Source of the DNA: Amnibacterium flavum | Lineage (GTDB): Bacteria > Actinomycetota > Actinomycetes > Actinomycetales > Microbacteriaceae | Direction of reading: 5' to 3' | Length of the DNA: 64,000 bases | NCBI RefSeq assembly: GCF_003097495.1 | Contig: NZ_QEOP01000001.1 | Location: 124,001 to 188,000, forward strand | Part shown: positions 8,831 through 17,838 of the stretch, piece after piece | Layout of the letters: every line of letters begins with the position of its first letter | Position numbering within the stretch: the stretch's first letter is position 1 | Program-made: the position numbers and the translations under genes | The notes under the pieces: generated by a model | Databases searched by the model: none | What the model was told of the DNA's origin: nothing | The model's input: the letters and a program-made list of their open reading frames with translations, nothing else

Positions 8831-9712
8831 TCAGATCAGGCGCTCGGGCTCGATGCCCAGACGCTCGCTCATCACCCTGACCGCGTCGGGGCTCTCGTCC
8901 ACGAGCACGAATCGGCGGTCGAGCGCGCGCGCCGCGGCACCGGTCGTGCCGCTGCCGGCGAAGAAGTCGAGCACCCAATCGCCGGGCCTGCTGCTCGCGG
9001 CCACGATACGGCGCAGCACTCCGAGGGGCTTCTGCGTGGGGTAGCCGGTCTTCTCCTTGCCGGTCGGCGAGACGATCGTGTGCCACCAGACATCCGTGGG
9101 GAGCTTGCCGAGCGCCGCCTTCTCCGCTGTCACGAGTCCCGGCGCCATGTACGGCTCCCGGTCGACCTCGGCGCTGTCGAAGACGTAGTCCTCGGGGTTC
9201 TTCACGTAGACCAGGATGTTGTCGTGCTTGGCCGGCCAGCGGTCCTTGGCCCGTCCGCCGTAGTCGTAGGCCCAGATGATCTCGTTGAGGAACGAGTCCC
9301 GGCCGAAGAGTGCGTCGAGGAGGACCTTCGCGTAGTGGACCTCGCGGTAGTCGAGGTGCAGGTAGAGCGTGCCGTTGTCGGCGAGCAGTCGCCACGCCTC
9401 CACGAGTCGGGGTTCGAGGAACTCCCAGTACTCGGAGAACGTGTCGGCGTAGCGCAGGGTCGCGCCGCGGACCGTCTCGTAGCTGCGGCCTTTGAACCCG
9501 ATCCGCGGCCCGTCCGCCGCGCGCACGGTGCGCATGCTGCGCCGCGCCTGCGTTTTTCCGGTGTTGAACGGCGGGTCGATGTAGATGAGCGGGAAGCTCG
9601 CATCCGGCAGCGTCTGGATGAAGGCCAGGTTGTCGGAGTGGACGATGAGGTCGGGACCATCCGGTCGCCAGATCCCGCCCGTCTCCGGGGAATCGGGCTG
9701 CAGCACGGTCAC
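8831..9712 (-). CDS. Solitary site-specific DNA methyltransferase (beta-class amino-methylase)
   Basis: Transfers a methyl group from S-adenosylmethionine to an exocyclic amino group in DNA. Catalytic motif IV, IDPPFNTGKTQ, comes before the AdoMet motif FFAGSGTTGAAARALDRRF, the order of beta-class methylases. DPPF favours N6-adenine, but N4-cytosine is not excluded. The length of 293 residues is normal. GTG start at 9712. No restriction enzyme or specificity gene lies beside it, so it is either an orphan methylase or a relic. The recognition sequence cannot be read from the protein. Confidence 0.9.
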   Translation of the reverse strand: MTVLQPDSPETGGIWRPDGPDLIVHSDNLAFIQTLPDASFPLIYIDPPFNTGKTQARRSMRTVRAADGPRIGFKGRSYETVRGATLRYADTFSEYWEFLEPRLVEAWRLLADNGTLYLHLDYREVHYAKVLLDALFGRDSFLNEIIWAYDYGGRAKDRWPAKHDNILVYVKNPEDYVFDSAEVDREPYMAPGLVTAEKAALGKLPTDVWWHTIVSPTGKEKTGYPTQKPLGVLRRIVAASSRPGDWVLDFFAGSGTTGAAARALDRRFVLVDESPDAVRVMSERLGIEPERLI

Positions 9713-9781
9713 GTTCCCAGGCTAGGCGCGCGACCCGCGATCCCGGGACCGACGCCCCGCCACCACCCTCCCGCACCCGCA

Positions 9782-9955
9782 CTTTCCCTCAGCAGGAGAT
9801 CTCACCCCGCTCAGCAGGAGAAACCGGTCTGTCCCTCTCCCTCAGCAGGTAGAAATGCGCCCAGCAGGTTGAATCCGGCGAATTCCACCTGCTGACGGCA
9901 TTTTCACCTGCCGAGGGAAGGGAACAGAGGGGTCTCGCCTGCTGAGCGAGAGGGA
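9782..9955. repeat. Nested palindromic element built from CAGCAGG/CCTGCTG copies
   Basis: The gap between mtlD and the methylase holds seven CAGCAGG-type cores: four on the plus strand (about 9790-9797, 9813-9818, 9844-9849, 9861-9867) and three inverted. The inner palindrome (9838-9918) pairs TCCCTCAGCAGGT with ACCTGCCGAGGGA, then GAAATGC with GCATTTTC, then CCAGCAGGT with ACCTGCTG around a loop near GAATCCGGCGAATTC. An outer pair joins GCTCAGCAGG (9809-9818) to CCTGCTGAGC (9938-9947). It could be a large terminator for the mtl operon or a REP/MITE-like element. Confidence 0.75.
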
Positions 9956-9983
9956 CGGTCAGGAGTGGACGGCGCGGGCCGAG

Positions 9984-11147
9984 TCAGCGGTGCGGGCGGG
10001 CGGCCGCGACCACCGTTGCGACGGCGGGTGCCAGCGGATGCGCCGGCTCGAGGCCTGTCAGCTCCCGCACGAGCTCGGGCGTCTCCGTGTCGCTGCGCAG
10101 CAGCTCCTGCAGGGTCACGCTCTCGGGGTCGTCCGGGACGTCGAAGCGGACGGCCGACCCGATCGCCCGGACCAGGGCGTCGGCGGGCAGCCCGCGCTCG
10201 GAGAGTTCGGCTGCGGGGCCGACGAACCGCTCGTGCCGGCTGATCTTGCGCAACGGCGCCCGGCCGACGCGGATGACCGTGTCCGAGAGCTGCGGGTTGG
10301 CGAAGCGCGCGAGGTTCTTCTCGAGGTACGCCTCCTGCTGCTCCGGAGTGAAGTCGTGCTTGGCGACCAGCAGGGCCTTCGTCTCCTCGAGCACCGCCTT
10401 CACCTCGGCGAACACCTCGGGCATCTCGAGGGCATCGGCGAGAGTCTCGGCGCCGTGCGTGTAGCCGTGGTACGCGAGCGTCGCATGCCCCGTGTTCACG
10501 GTGAAGAGCTTGCGCTCGATGTAGGGCGTCAGGTCGTCGACGAACGTCGCCTCGGGGATGTCGGGGATGTCGTCACCGAACGGGCCCTGCTCGATGACCC
10601 ACTCGAAGAAGTCCTCGACCGTGACGTCGAGCCCGGCGTCGTGAGCTTGGCCCGGCACGATCCGGTCGACGGCGGTGTTCGCGAAAACGCCCTTCGCGAG
10701 CACCGCGTCGCGCTCGTCGTCGCCCAGGATCGCCGAGATCTCGCCGCGGAGGGTGTCGGTCGCGCCGATCGCGTTCTCGCAGGCCATCACCCGCAGCGGT
10801 GGCAGATCCGCGTCGCGAGCGCGCAGTCCCGCGGCGATGACGGGGGCGATGAACTTGAGGATGCTCGGACCGACAGCCGTCGTCGCGACGTCGGCAGTGG
10901 CCAACTCGGCCACCACATCGGCCTCAGCGGTCCGACTGTTCAGCGCGCGGAACCGGTCCACGGTCCAGTCGCGGCCCTTCTCCCCCACCTCGTGCACCAC
11001 GTACGAGTCGGCGGCGGCGAGCGCGTCGATCAGCTCGGCGTTCACATCCGCGAAGACGACCTCGTAACCCGAGTTGTGCAGGATGAGTCCGACGAATCCG
11101 CGACCGATGTTGCCGGCGCCGAAGTGGACAGCGGTGAGGGTGGCCAC
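9984..11147 (-). CDS. mtlD: Mannitol-1-phosphate 5-dehydrogenase
   Basis: Oxidises mannitol 1-phosphate, delivered by the PTS, to fructose 6-phosphate with NAD+. The N-terminus [20 protein letters not shown] is the Rossmann dinucleotide-binding fold. Later family blocks include [15 protein letters not shown] and [20 protein letters not shown]. The 387 residues are full length. GTG start at 11147, three bases after the mtlF stop, so the two are almost certainly co-transcribed. It is the last gene of the PTS operon. Confidence 0.95.
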   Translation of the reverse strand: MATLTAVHFGAGNIGRGFVGLILHNSGYEVVFADVNAELIDALAAADSYVVHEVGEKGRDWTVDRFRALNSRTAEADVVAELATADVATTAVGPSILKFIAPVIAAGLRARDADLPPLRVMACENAIGATDTLRGEISAILGDDERDAVLAKGVFANTAVDRIVPGQAHDAGLDVTVEDFFEWVIEQGPFGDDIPDIPEATFVDDLTPYIERKLFTVNTGHATLAYHGYTHGAETLADALEMPEVFAEVKAVLEETKALLVAKHDFTPEQQEAYLEKNLARFANPQLSDTVIRVGRAPLRKISRHERFVGPAAELSERGLPADALVRAIGSAVRFDVPDDPESVTLQELLRSDTETPELVRELTGLEPAHPLAPAVATVVAAARPHR

Positions 11148-11150
11148 GCG

Positions 11151-11585
11151 TCAGTCCTCGTTGACGTCGCCGAGGAGCGTGTACACCTCTTGGGCGGACC
11201 CCGCATCGAGCAGCTTCTGCACCTCGTCCTCTTCGCTGAAGACGATCGCGAGCTTGGAGAGGATCTCGAGGTGCTCGTTGTTGAGACCCGCGATGCCGAC
11301 GACGAAGCGGACCTCGTTGCCGTCCCAGTCGATGGGCTCGTCGTAGCGGATGATCGACAGCGCGGACGACTTGATCGAGTCCTTCGCGTCGTTCGTGCCG
11401 TGCGGGATGGCGAGGTAGTTCCCCATGTACGTCGACACGGTGTTCTCGCGGTCGAACATGGCGTCGACGTAGGCGGGTTCGACCGCGCCGGCTGCGACGA
11501 GGGCGGCACCGGCTTCGCGGATGGCGTCGTCGCGGGTGCGGGCGGTTCCGCCCAGGACGATCCGGTCGAGTTCGAGCACTGCCAT
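11151..11585 (-). CDS. mtlF: Mannitol PTS enzyme IIA
   Basis: Cytosolic phosphocarrier that takes phosphate from HPr and passes it to the EIIB domain of MtlA. It is a separate 144-residue protein; the phospho-histidine is His62 in NYLAIPHGTNDAKDSI, the EIIA-mannitol/fructose signature. GLNNEHLEILSKLA lies in the second half. ATG at 11585 with AGGGAGAG upstream. It sits between mtlA and mtlD. Confidence 0.95.
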   Translation of the reverse strand: MAVLELDRIVLGGTARTRDDAIREAGAALVAAGAVEPAYVDAMFDRENTVSTYMGNYLAIPHGTNDAKDSIKSSALSIIRYDEPIDWDGNEVRFVVGIAGLNNEHLEILSKLAIVFSEEDEVQKLLDAGSAQEVYTLLGDVNED

Positions 11586-11695
11586 GGGTCTCTCCCTAAA
11601 GATTGTTCGAAAGCTGTACGAGTGGCTGCGGGGAGCCGGATACCCGACTCCCCGCAGCCATCATTCCCCTCCGCGGCCGGAACCGCCTGAGGGTC

Positions 11696-13213
11696 CTACT
11701 TGTTCTGCTCGGCGACCAGCGTGACGACCTCGTCGTAACGCGGGCTGTTCATGAAGTTGTCCACCGAGACGTGCTGAGCGTGCGGCGCCCGCTGCTCGGC
11801 ACGGGGCGTCAGCTCGCGCTGGGTGATGACCAGGTCGGCGCTGTCGTCGAGGGTGTCGATCGCCTTGTTGACGACGGTCACGCCTTCGATTCCGGCCTTC
11901 TTGATCTTGTTGCGCAGCACCGTGGCGCCCATCGCACTCGATCCCATGCCCGCGTCGCAGGCGAACACGATGTTCTGGACCTTCGTCGCGACCGCGGTCG
12001 AGGTGATGCCCGCCACCTCGGCATCGTCCTCGGCACGCTCGGCCTGTGCACCGAGACCCGAGAGGACGGAGCTCGACTTGCCCTTGGCGGCCTCGGTGCG
12101 AGCGACGGCGGCGGCGAGGTCGCCGGCACCCTCGCGCTCGAGGTCGCGCTTACGGCTGGCCCGCAGGATCACGGCGGCCACGACGAACGAGACGGCGGCC
12201 GAGAGCACGACCGACAGGATCACACCGACCATGCTGCCGAGGGGCGTCTGGATGAGGACGGCGATGATGCTTCCCGGGGAGGCGGGGGCTCGAAGACCGG
12301 AGCCGAACACCACGTTCGTGAAGACACCGGTCATGCCGCCCGCGATCGCCGCGAGGATCAGGATCGGCTTCGACAGCACGTACGGGAAGTAGATCTCGTG
12401 GATGCCGCCGATGAACTGGATGAGGATCGCGCCGGGAGCGCTGGAGCGGAACAGGCCGATGCCGAAGATCGCGAAGGCGAGCAGGATGCCGAGACCCGGA
12501 CCGGGGTTCGCCTCGAGCAGGAACAGGATGGACTGTCCGTCCTCCTGCGCCTGGACCGTGCCGAGAGGCGTCAGCACGCCCTGGTTGATCGCGTTGTTGA
12601 GGAACAGCACCTTGCCGGGCTCGATGAAGAGGCTCACCAGGGGCAGCAGGCCGACGGAGACCAGGAAGTCGACGCCCTGCTCGAGCAGTCCGCTGAGGAA
12701 CGTGACGGCCGGGGCGATTCCGAAGAAGCCGAGGATCGCGAGCAGCATGCCGAGGATTCCGGCGGAGAAGTTGTTGACGAGCATCTCGAAGCCGGCCTTG
12801 ATCTTGCCGTCCCAGATGCGGTCGACCTGCTTCATCACCCATGCGGCGAGCGGGCCCATGATCATCGCGCCGAGGAACATCGGAATCGAGGATCCGACGA
12901 TGACACCCATGGCTGCGATCGTTCCGACGACACCGCCGCGGACGCCGTAGACGAGGCGGCCACCGGTGTTGGCGATGAGCAGGGGCAGCAGGTAGGTGAT
13001 CATCGGGCCGACCAGGGCGGCGAGCGGCTGCTCGGCTCCCTGGGTTCCGGCGATGAGGTTCCACCACCCGTCGGGGATGAAGATCGCCGTGATGAGGCCC
13101 CAGGCGATGAACGCCGCGATGTTCGGCAGGACCATGTTCGAAAGGAACGAGCCGAAGCGCTGAACGCCGACTCGGGCTCCGCCCCTCTTCGGTTCGACTG
13201 ACGTCGCTGTCAT
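11696..13213 (-). CDS. mtlA: Mannitol PTS permease, fused EIICB
   Basis: Membrane transporter that imports and phosphorylates mannitol. Residues about 20-350 are the multi-span EIIC domain (QRFGSFLSNMVLPNIAAFIA, the FIGGIHEIYFPYVLSKP sugar-site region). Residues about 410-505 are EIIB with the phospho-cysteine Cys419 in FACDAGMGSSAMG. EIIA is encoded separately by mtlF, giving the split IICB + IIA layout. ATG at 13213, 46 bases after ptsI. Confidence 0.95.
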   Translation of the reverse strand: MTATSVEPKRGGARVGVQRFGSFLSNMVLPNIAAFIAWGLITAIFIPDGWWNLIAGTQGAEQPLAALVGPMITYLLPLLIANTGGRLVYGVRGGVVGTIAAMGVIVGSSIPMFLGAMIMGPLAAWVMKQVDRIWDGKIKAGFEMLVNNFSAGILGMLLAILGFFGIAPAVTFLSGLLEQGVDFLVSVGLLPLVSLFIEPGKVLFLNNAINQGVLTPLGTVQAQEDGQSILFLLEANPGPGLGILLAFAIFGIGLFRSSAPGAILIQFIGGIHEIYFPYVLSKPILILAAIAGGMTGVFTNVVFGSGLRAPASPGSIIAVLIQTPLGSMVGVILSVVLSAAVSFVVAAVILRASRKRDLEREGAGDLAAAVARTEAAKGKSSSVLSGLGAQAERAEDDAEVAGITSTAVATKVQNIVFACDAGMGSSAMGATVLRNKIKKAGIEGVTVVNKAIDTLDDSADLVITQRELTPRAEQRAPHAQHVSVDNFMNSPRYDEVVTLVAEQNK

Positions 13214-13259
13214 GGGAGTGTCTCCTTGATTTCGTGAATGGTGGGTGGTGCGGGAAGGG

Positions 13260-14921
13260 TCAGTTGTGCAGTGCGAGAGCGGCGCGCACGGCCTCGCGCG
13301 CGCCCTTGGCGCTGTCCGCGCCGAGGGCTTCGGCGGCGAGCCGCTGAGCCTCCTCGCGCGTGTGCTGCGCGAGTTCGGCCCTCACATCGCCGATCGCCGA
13401 GGGCGACATCGAGAGCGAGGTCGCCCCGAGTCCGACGAGAACGACGGCGAGCAGCGGGTCCGCGGCAGCCTCACCGCAGATGCCGACGGGCTTGCCGAGC
13501 GCGGCGCCGGCGCGGCCGACCTCGGCGATCAGGGTCAGCACGGCGGGGTGCCACGGATCCTGGAACGACGAGACGGTGCCGAGCAGCCGATCGGCGGCGA
13601 GTGTGTACTGGGTGAGGTCGTTGGTGCCGATGCTCGCGAACGCCGCATCGCGGAGCACACGGTCGGCGAGGATCGCGGCCGACGGGACCTCGACCATGAT
13701 GCCGGCGGTCTTGATGCCGATCTCGTTCGCGAGGTTCACGAACCAGGTCGTCTCCTCCGCGGTCGAGACCATCGGCGCCATGACCCACAGGTCGGCGTCG
13801 GTCTCGGACTCGGCGCGGACGAGTGCGGTGAGCTGGTCGCGGAGGATCTGCTCGGTCGCGCGGAGGGCGCGGAGGCCGCGCAGGCCGAGCGCCGGGTTCT
13901 CCTCCTTCGCGTCGTTGAGGAAGGAGAGCGGCTTGTCGGCGCCGGCGTCGAGTGCGCGCACGACGACCTTCTTGCCCGGGAAGCCGCGGAGGAGCTTCGA
14001 GTACTGCGCGTACTGGGCGGCGACGCTGGGGGCGGAGGTGGCGTCGAGGAAGAGGAACTCGGTGCGGAAGAGGCCGACGCCCTCGGCTCCCGCCTCGACG
14101 GCCTTCTCGATGCCGTCAACCGAACCGAGGTTCGCCAGCAGCGGGATGTGGGTGCCGTCGGCGAGACGCCCCGGACCGATCGGCACGTCGCCGCGCTTGT
14201 CCTGCGCGCCGATGGCCGCCTCGGCCGCGGCGAGGTCTTCGAGGGTGGGATCGACGACGATCTCGCCCGCACCCGCGTCGACGATCAGCAGATCGCCGTC
14301 GGCGAGACCGAGAGCGCCGCTGACGCCGACGATCGCGGTGATCGACTTCTCGCGGGCGAGGATCGCGGTGTGCGAGGTGGGTCCTCCGTCGCTCGTGACG
14401 ACGGCGAGCACCTTGTCGAGGTCGAGCAGGGCGGTGTCGGCGGGCGCGAGGTCGCGGGCGACGAGAACGAACGGGGTGTCGCTCTCGGGCACACCCGGCG
14501 CCGCGACCCCGGTCAATCGCGCGATGATCCGCTGGGCGACGTCGTCGAGGTCGGCTGCGCGCTCGGCCATGTATCCGCCGAGGCCGACGAGCATCTCGCG
14601 GAAGCCGTCGAACGCCTCGAACACCGCGCGCTCGGCGGTGGCTCCGCCATCGATCTTCGAATCGATCTCGCTGCGGAGAGTCGGGTCGTCGGCCATCAGC
14701 GCCTGCGCCTCGAGCACCTCCTGCGCCTTGCCGCCGGACTTCTCGCCGCGCGCGCGGATGTCCTCGCCCGCGGCGGCGAGAGCGCCGGTGGCGCGCTCGC
14801 GTTCCGAGTCGGGGCCGATGGTGCTCGGCATGGTCGACGGCTCGGGCAGCGGATCGGGCATGCGCAGGACCGGCCCGACGACGATGCCGCGGCCGATCCC
14901 GATTCCGGTGAGGGTGGTCAT
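13260..14921 (-). CDS. ptsI: PTS enzyme I (phosphoenolpyruvate-protein phosphotransferase)
   Basis: First PTS step: autophosphorylates from PEP and phosphorylates HPr. The active histidine is His184 in TSDGGPTSHTAILAR. The PEP-binding barrel shows GVGLFRTEFLF, LRALRATEQILRDQ and CGEAAADPL with the catalytic cysteine. The 553 residues are full length. Its ATG overlaps the ptsH stop (ATGA, 14918-14921), so translation is coupled. The general PTS gene sits inside a sugar-specific operon, which suggests that mannitol is a principal PTS sugar here. Confidence 0.97.
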   Translation of the reverse strand: MTTLTGIGIGRGIVVGPVLRMPDPLPEPSTMPSTIGPDSERERATGALAAAGEDIRARGEKSGGKAQEVLEAQALMADDPTLRSEIDSKIDGGATAERAVFEAFDGFREMLVGLGGYMAERAADLDDVAQRIIARLTGVAAPGVPESDTPFVLVARDLAPADTALLDLDKVLAVVTSDGGPTSHTAILAREKSITAIVGVSGALGLADGDLLIVDAGAGEIVVDPTLEDLAAAEAAIGAQDKRGDVPIGPGRLADGTHIPLLANLGSVDGIEKAVEAGAEGVGLFRTEFLFLDATSAPSVAAQYAQYSKLLRGFPGKKVVVRALDAGADKPLSFLNDAKEENPALGLRGLRALRATEQILRDQLTALVRAESETDADLWVMAPMVSTAEETTWFVNLANEIGIKTAGIMVEVPSAAILADRVLRDAAFASIGTNDLTQYTLAADRLLGTVSSFQDPWHPAVLTLIAEVGRAGAALGKPVGICGEAAADPLLAVVLVGLGATSLSMSPSAIGDVRAELAQHTREEAQRLAAEALGADSAKGAREAVRAALALHN

Positions 14922-15184
14922 GCTGCGTCGTGATCCGTGGTGAGCAGTTCGGTCAGCTCGTCGAGCAGGGCATCCGCGCCCTCGCCCTCGACCGCGATGA
15001 CGACCTCGTCGCCGTGGTCGATGCCGAGGGAGATGACCCCGAGGATGCTGGCGGCGTTGACGCTCTTGGCGCCCTTGCGGACGGTGACGGGCACTCCTCC
15101 GCGTGCGGCGGCCTGGCTGAACAGGGCGGCGGGGCGGGCGTGCAGCCCGTGGGCTGATGCGACGACGACGGTGCGTTCTGGCAC
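14918..15184 (-). CDS. ptsH: Phosphocarrier protein HPr
   Basis: 88-residue HPr. His15 in SAHGLHARPAALF is the phosphorylated residue; Ser46 in NAASILGVISLG matches the regulatory serine of Firmicutes HPr, although HPr kinase is not generally present in Actinobacteria. GTG start at 15184. It overlaps ptsI by four bases and follows the EIIB-like gene by three. Confidence 0.97.
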   Translation of the reverse strand: MPERTVVVASAHGLHARPAALFSQAAARGGVPVTVRKGAKSVNAASILGVISLGIDHGDEVVIAVEGEGADALLDELTELLTTDHDAA

Positions 15185-15187
15185 GGA

Positions 15188-15526
15188 TTACTCCTTCGAT
15201 TCGGTGAGGCTCGTGGTCTCACGGTAGGCAAGCGGACCGCGCGCGACGAGGTCGTGGACCGCGTGCACAGCGGACTCCGAGCCACCCGGACCATAGGCGT
15301 TCGCAGGGAGCACGACGACCGGCAGACCGCCGGCCTGGCGCTCGATCATCGGAAGCTCGGTCGCGAGCTGCGGGGCGACGAGGATGACGTCGGCGCCGCG
15401 CACTGCGGACGCGAGATCGGTGACGCTCGACACCGTGACGGTCAGTGAGGGGTCGCTCTCACGCATTCGGCGAGCGAGGAAGGTTCCCGATACGCCTGCG
15501 ACGCACACCAGCGCGACAGTAGTCAC
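15188..15526 (-). CDS. PTS EIIB-like protein, lactose/cellobiose type
   Basis: 112-residue cytosolic protein with a Rossmann-like alpha/beta fold. Cys8 in ALVCVAGVSGTFLARRM matches the phospho-cysteine loop of lactose/cellobiose-type EIIB domains. GADVILVAPQL resembles the second half of that fold. No matching EIIC is adjacent, so it may relay phosphate to a regulator such as MtlR or serve a distant permease. GTG start at 15526. It is the first gene of the mtl-pts operon, divergent from mtlR across 142 bases. Confidence 0.8.
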   Translation of the reverse strand: MTTVALVCVAGVSGTFLARRMRESDPSLTVTVSSVTDLASAVRGADVILVAPQLATELPMIERQAGGLPVVVLPANAYGPGGSESAVHAVHDLVARGPLAYRETTSLTESKE

Positions 15527-15668
15527 GGGTCGCCTCCTCGCGGTCCGGGCCGATCAGGTTCCTTGCGTCTGTCAGTCTCGCCGCGGCGCGAGGCCGTCGC
15601 CAGCGAGTTCTCTTCCGCCGCCGCGGAAGCAGCCGTACGCGGCCGATTCCGCCTAGGTTGGTTGCGTT

Positions 15669-17579
15669 ATGGCCGACAAGATCCCTCAGCTCCTCGAGCA
15701 CCTCTCCCGTGCGGACGGCTGGGTGTCGGCGGGCGAACTCGCGGATCGTCTCGGCGTGAGCACGCGCACGGTCCGCAGCTACATCACCGCCGTGAAGTCG
15801 GCGGCCAGCCCGCTCGATGTCGTCGCCTCCTCCCCCAACGGGTACCGGCTGAACCACGACGAGTACGCGCGCTACACCGCCGGGGCCGCCGCGGCATCCG
15901 CGAGCCCCGACCGACCGCGCGAGCGGGTGAGCTATCTCATCAACCGCCTGGCTCAGTCGTCCGCCGGGCTCGACGTGCACGCGCTCGCGGGAGCGCTGTT
16001 CGTCAGCGACTCGACTCTCGAGAGCGATCTGCGCCGCGTGCGGTCCGCTGCCAAGGAGGCCGGTCTCGAGCTCGTCCGCGACGGATCCGAAGTGCGGCTC
16101 GACGGGCCGGAGGAAGCCCTTCGCCGGCTCATCAGCCGGGTGTTCCGCGAGGAGACCATGCATGGTCCCGTCGATGTGGCCCAGGTGCAGGCCGCGTTCG
16201 GGATCGGCGACCTGTCGGCGTTCAAGACCGACCTCATCACCCTCCTCGAGGACGAGGGCTACGCGGTGAACGAGTTCGGGCTCGATGGCGTCCTCGTCCA
16301 CGCCGCGATCGCCGTCGAGCGCTCTCGAAGCGGTCACGGCCGGGCCCCCGAAGTCCGGAGCGCTCAGGACGGCCTCGAGGGTTCGCTCGCTCCCCTGGTG
16401 ACCAAGCATCTCGGCGGTGAGCTGCCCGAAGGCGAGCTGACGGCTCTGGCGACGCTGCTCACGACCCGGGTCGGCACACGGATCCCCGCGGGCGAGGCGA
16501 GCGCACCGGATGCCGATACCCCGCCAGACGAGAACCTCGGCTATGTGCGCGGACTGCTCGGGCGGGCGGCACGGGAGTTCCTGGTGGAACTGGACGACCC
16601 CGGATTCTCCGCGCGCCTGTCGATGCACGTCGGCAATCTCGTGCGGCGGGCCCGCAACGGCCAGGCGACCAACAATCCGCTGACCCGGTCCATCAAGTCC
16701 GCTTACCCACTGACCTACGAGCTGGCCGTCTACCTGGCGAGCGAGATCCAACGCGAGTACTCGATCTCGGTCAGCGACGACGAGATCGCCTTCATCGCGC
16801 TGCACATCGGCGCCTACCTCGAACGTCACACCGGGCCCGCGGATGCGGTGACCTGCACGATCGTCAGCCCCGGCTACCACGACCTCGCGCAGCTCCTGCG
16901 CGACCGGCTCGAACGCGAGCTCGGGCGCGACATCCGCGTCGAGCAGGTGGTGAGCCGCACCGACCCGCAGCCCGAGCATCTGCAGAGCGAACTGATCGTC
17001 TCGTCGACACCCACGCTCGCGCGGACCGAGAACGTCGTGCTCGTGCAGCCCTTCCCGACCGAGGCCGACATCGATGCCGTGCGCGCCGCCGTTGCGCGGA
17101 TCCGCCGCCATCGGCGCCGGGCGCGACTGAAGAGCGAGCTGCTGCTGTACTTCGACGAGCGGCTGTTCCTGCGCAACGTGTCAGCGCAGGACCCCGAGAC
17201 GATGATCCGGGCCCTCGGCGAGCGGATCGTGCGGTTGGGGATCGCCGACGACAGCTACATCGACGGTGTCATCGAGCGGGAGGCGCTGTCATCGACCGCC
17301 TTCACGGAGCACCTCGCGGTGCCGCACTCGATGACGATGACCGCCCGACGGACCGCTATCGCGATCACCCTGAACGAGACGCCCATGCAGTGGGGCGAGA
17401 ACCGGGTGAACGTCGTCGCGCTCGCGGCGTTCAGCGCCGACGACCGGGCCGCGTTCCAGACCGTGTTCGAGCAGTTCGTCGAGGTCTTCGCCGATCACGG
17501 CGACGTGCAGCGCCTGCTCCGCGGGTCCGAGGACTTCCCGTCGTTCATCGACGAGCTGGTCCACCTGATCGACTCCTGA
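15669..17579 (+). CDS. mtlR: PRD-containing transcriptional regulator of the mannitol operon (MtlR/BglG type)
   Basis: Phosphorylation-controlled activator of 636 residues. Residues 1-65 hold an N-terminal helix-turn-helix (AGELADRLGVSTRTVRSYIT), followed by a second winged-helix region. Two PTS regulation domains carry histidines (near LVHAAIAVERSR, and SMHVGNLVRRAR plus FIALHIGAYLER). An EIIB-like domain (about 400-490) and a C-terminal EIIA domain with His in EHLAVPHSMTMT complete it. It is transcribed away from the pts-mtl operon, the usual arrangement. Its DNA-binding, rather than RNA-binding, N-terminus makes it MtlR-like and not a BglG antiterminator. Confidence 0.92.
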   Translation: MADKIPQLLEHLSRADGWVSAGELADRLGVSTRTVRSYITAVKSAASPLDVVASSPNGYRLNHDEYARYTAGAAAASASPDRPRERVSYLINRLAQSSAGLDVHALAGALFVSDSTLESDLRRVRSAAKEAGLELVRDGSEVRLDGPEEALRRLISRVFREETMHGPVDVAQVQAAFGIGDLSAFKTDLITLLEDEGYAVNEFGLDGVLVHAAIAVERSRSGHGRAPEVRSAQDGLEGSLAPLVTKHLGGELPEGELTALATLLTTRVGTRIPAGEASAPDADTPPDENLGYVRGLLGRAAREFLVELDDPGFSARLSMHVGNLVRRARNGQATNNPLTRSIKSAYPLTYELAVYLASEIQREYSISVSDDEIAFIALHIGAYLERHTGPADAVTCTIVSPGYHDLAQLLRDRLERELGRDIRVEQVVSRTDPQPEHLQSELIVSSTPTLARTENVVLVQPFPTEADIDAVRAAVARIRRHRRRARLKSELLLYFDERLFLRNVSAQDPETMIRALGERIVRLGIADDSYIDGVIEREALSSTAFTEHLAVPHSMTMTARRTAIAITLNETPMQWGENRVNVVALAAFSADDRAAFQTVFEQFVEVFADHGDVQRLLRGSEDFPSFIDELVHLIDS

Positions 17580-17588
17580 CCCGCCCCC

Positions 17589-17838
17589 CCTGACCTGGGC
17601 GTTCCGGGCGAGGTCGCACGTTGCGGCCGGCCCCGGACGCCGGAACGTGCGCGCAATCGCTCTGACCCGCCGTCGATAGCTCGGCCGGTCTGACTCCCCG
17701 ATCCCGAGTCGCGTCCCGCGCGTCATACCGCCTCAGCGCGCACCGAAAGGTGATCGCTCGATCCGTCGCGCGTCCGTTCCGGCGCGTGGGGCCGGCCGGA
17801 ACGTGCGCGCTCGCCCGGAACGCCCAGCCTGGGTCAGG
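17589..17838. repeat. Large inverted repeat between convergent mtlR and adk
   Basis: The gap between mtlR and adk consists of a roughly 50-base imperfect inverted repeat. The left arm (17589-17632) reads CCTGACCTGGGCGTTCCGGG onward, and the right arm (17787-17838) is its near-complement, ending at the adk stop. The loop is about 150 bases. CCGGAACGTGCGCGC recurs within it and in the right arm. It may act as a bidirectional terminator; the internal repeats also resemble a small non-coding mobile element. Confidence 0.7.

Noticed and set aside
8831-9712. Complete restriction-modification system
   Set aside because: Only the methyltransferase is present; the neighbours are a hydrolase and the mannitol operon.
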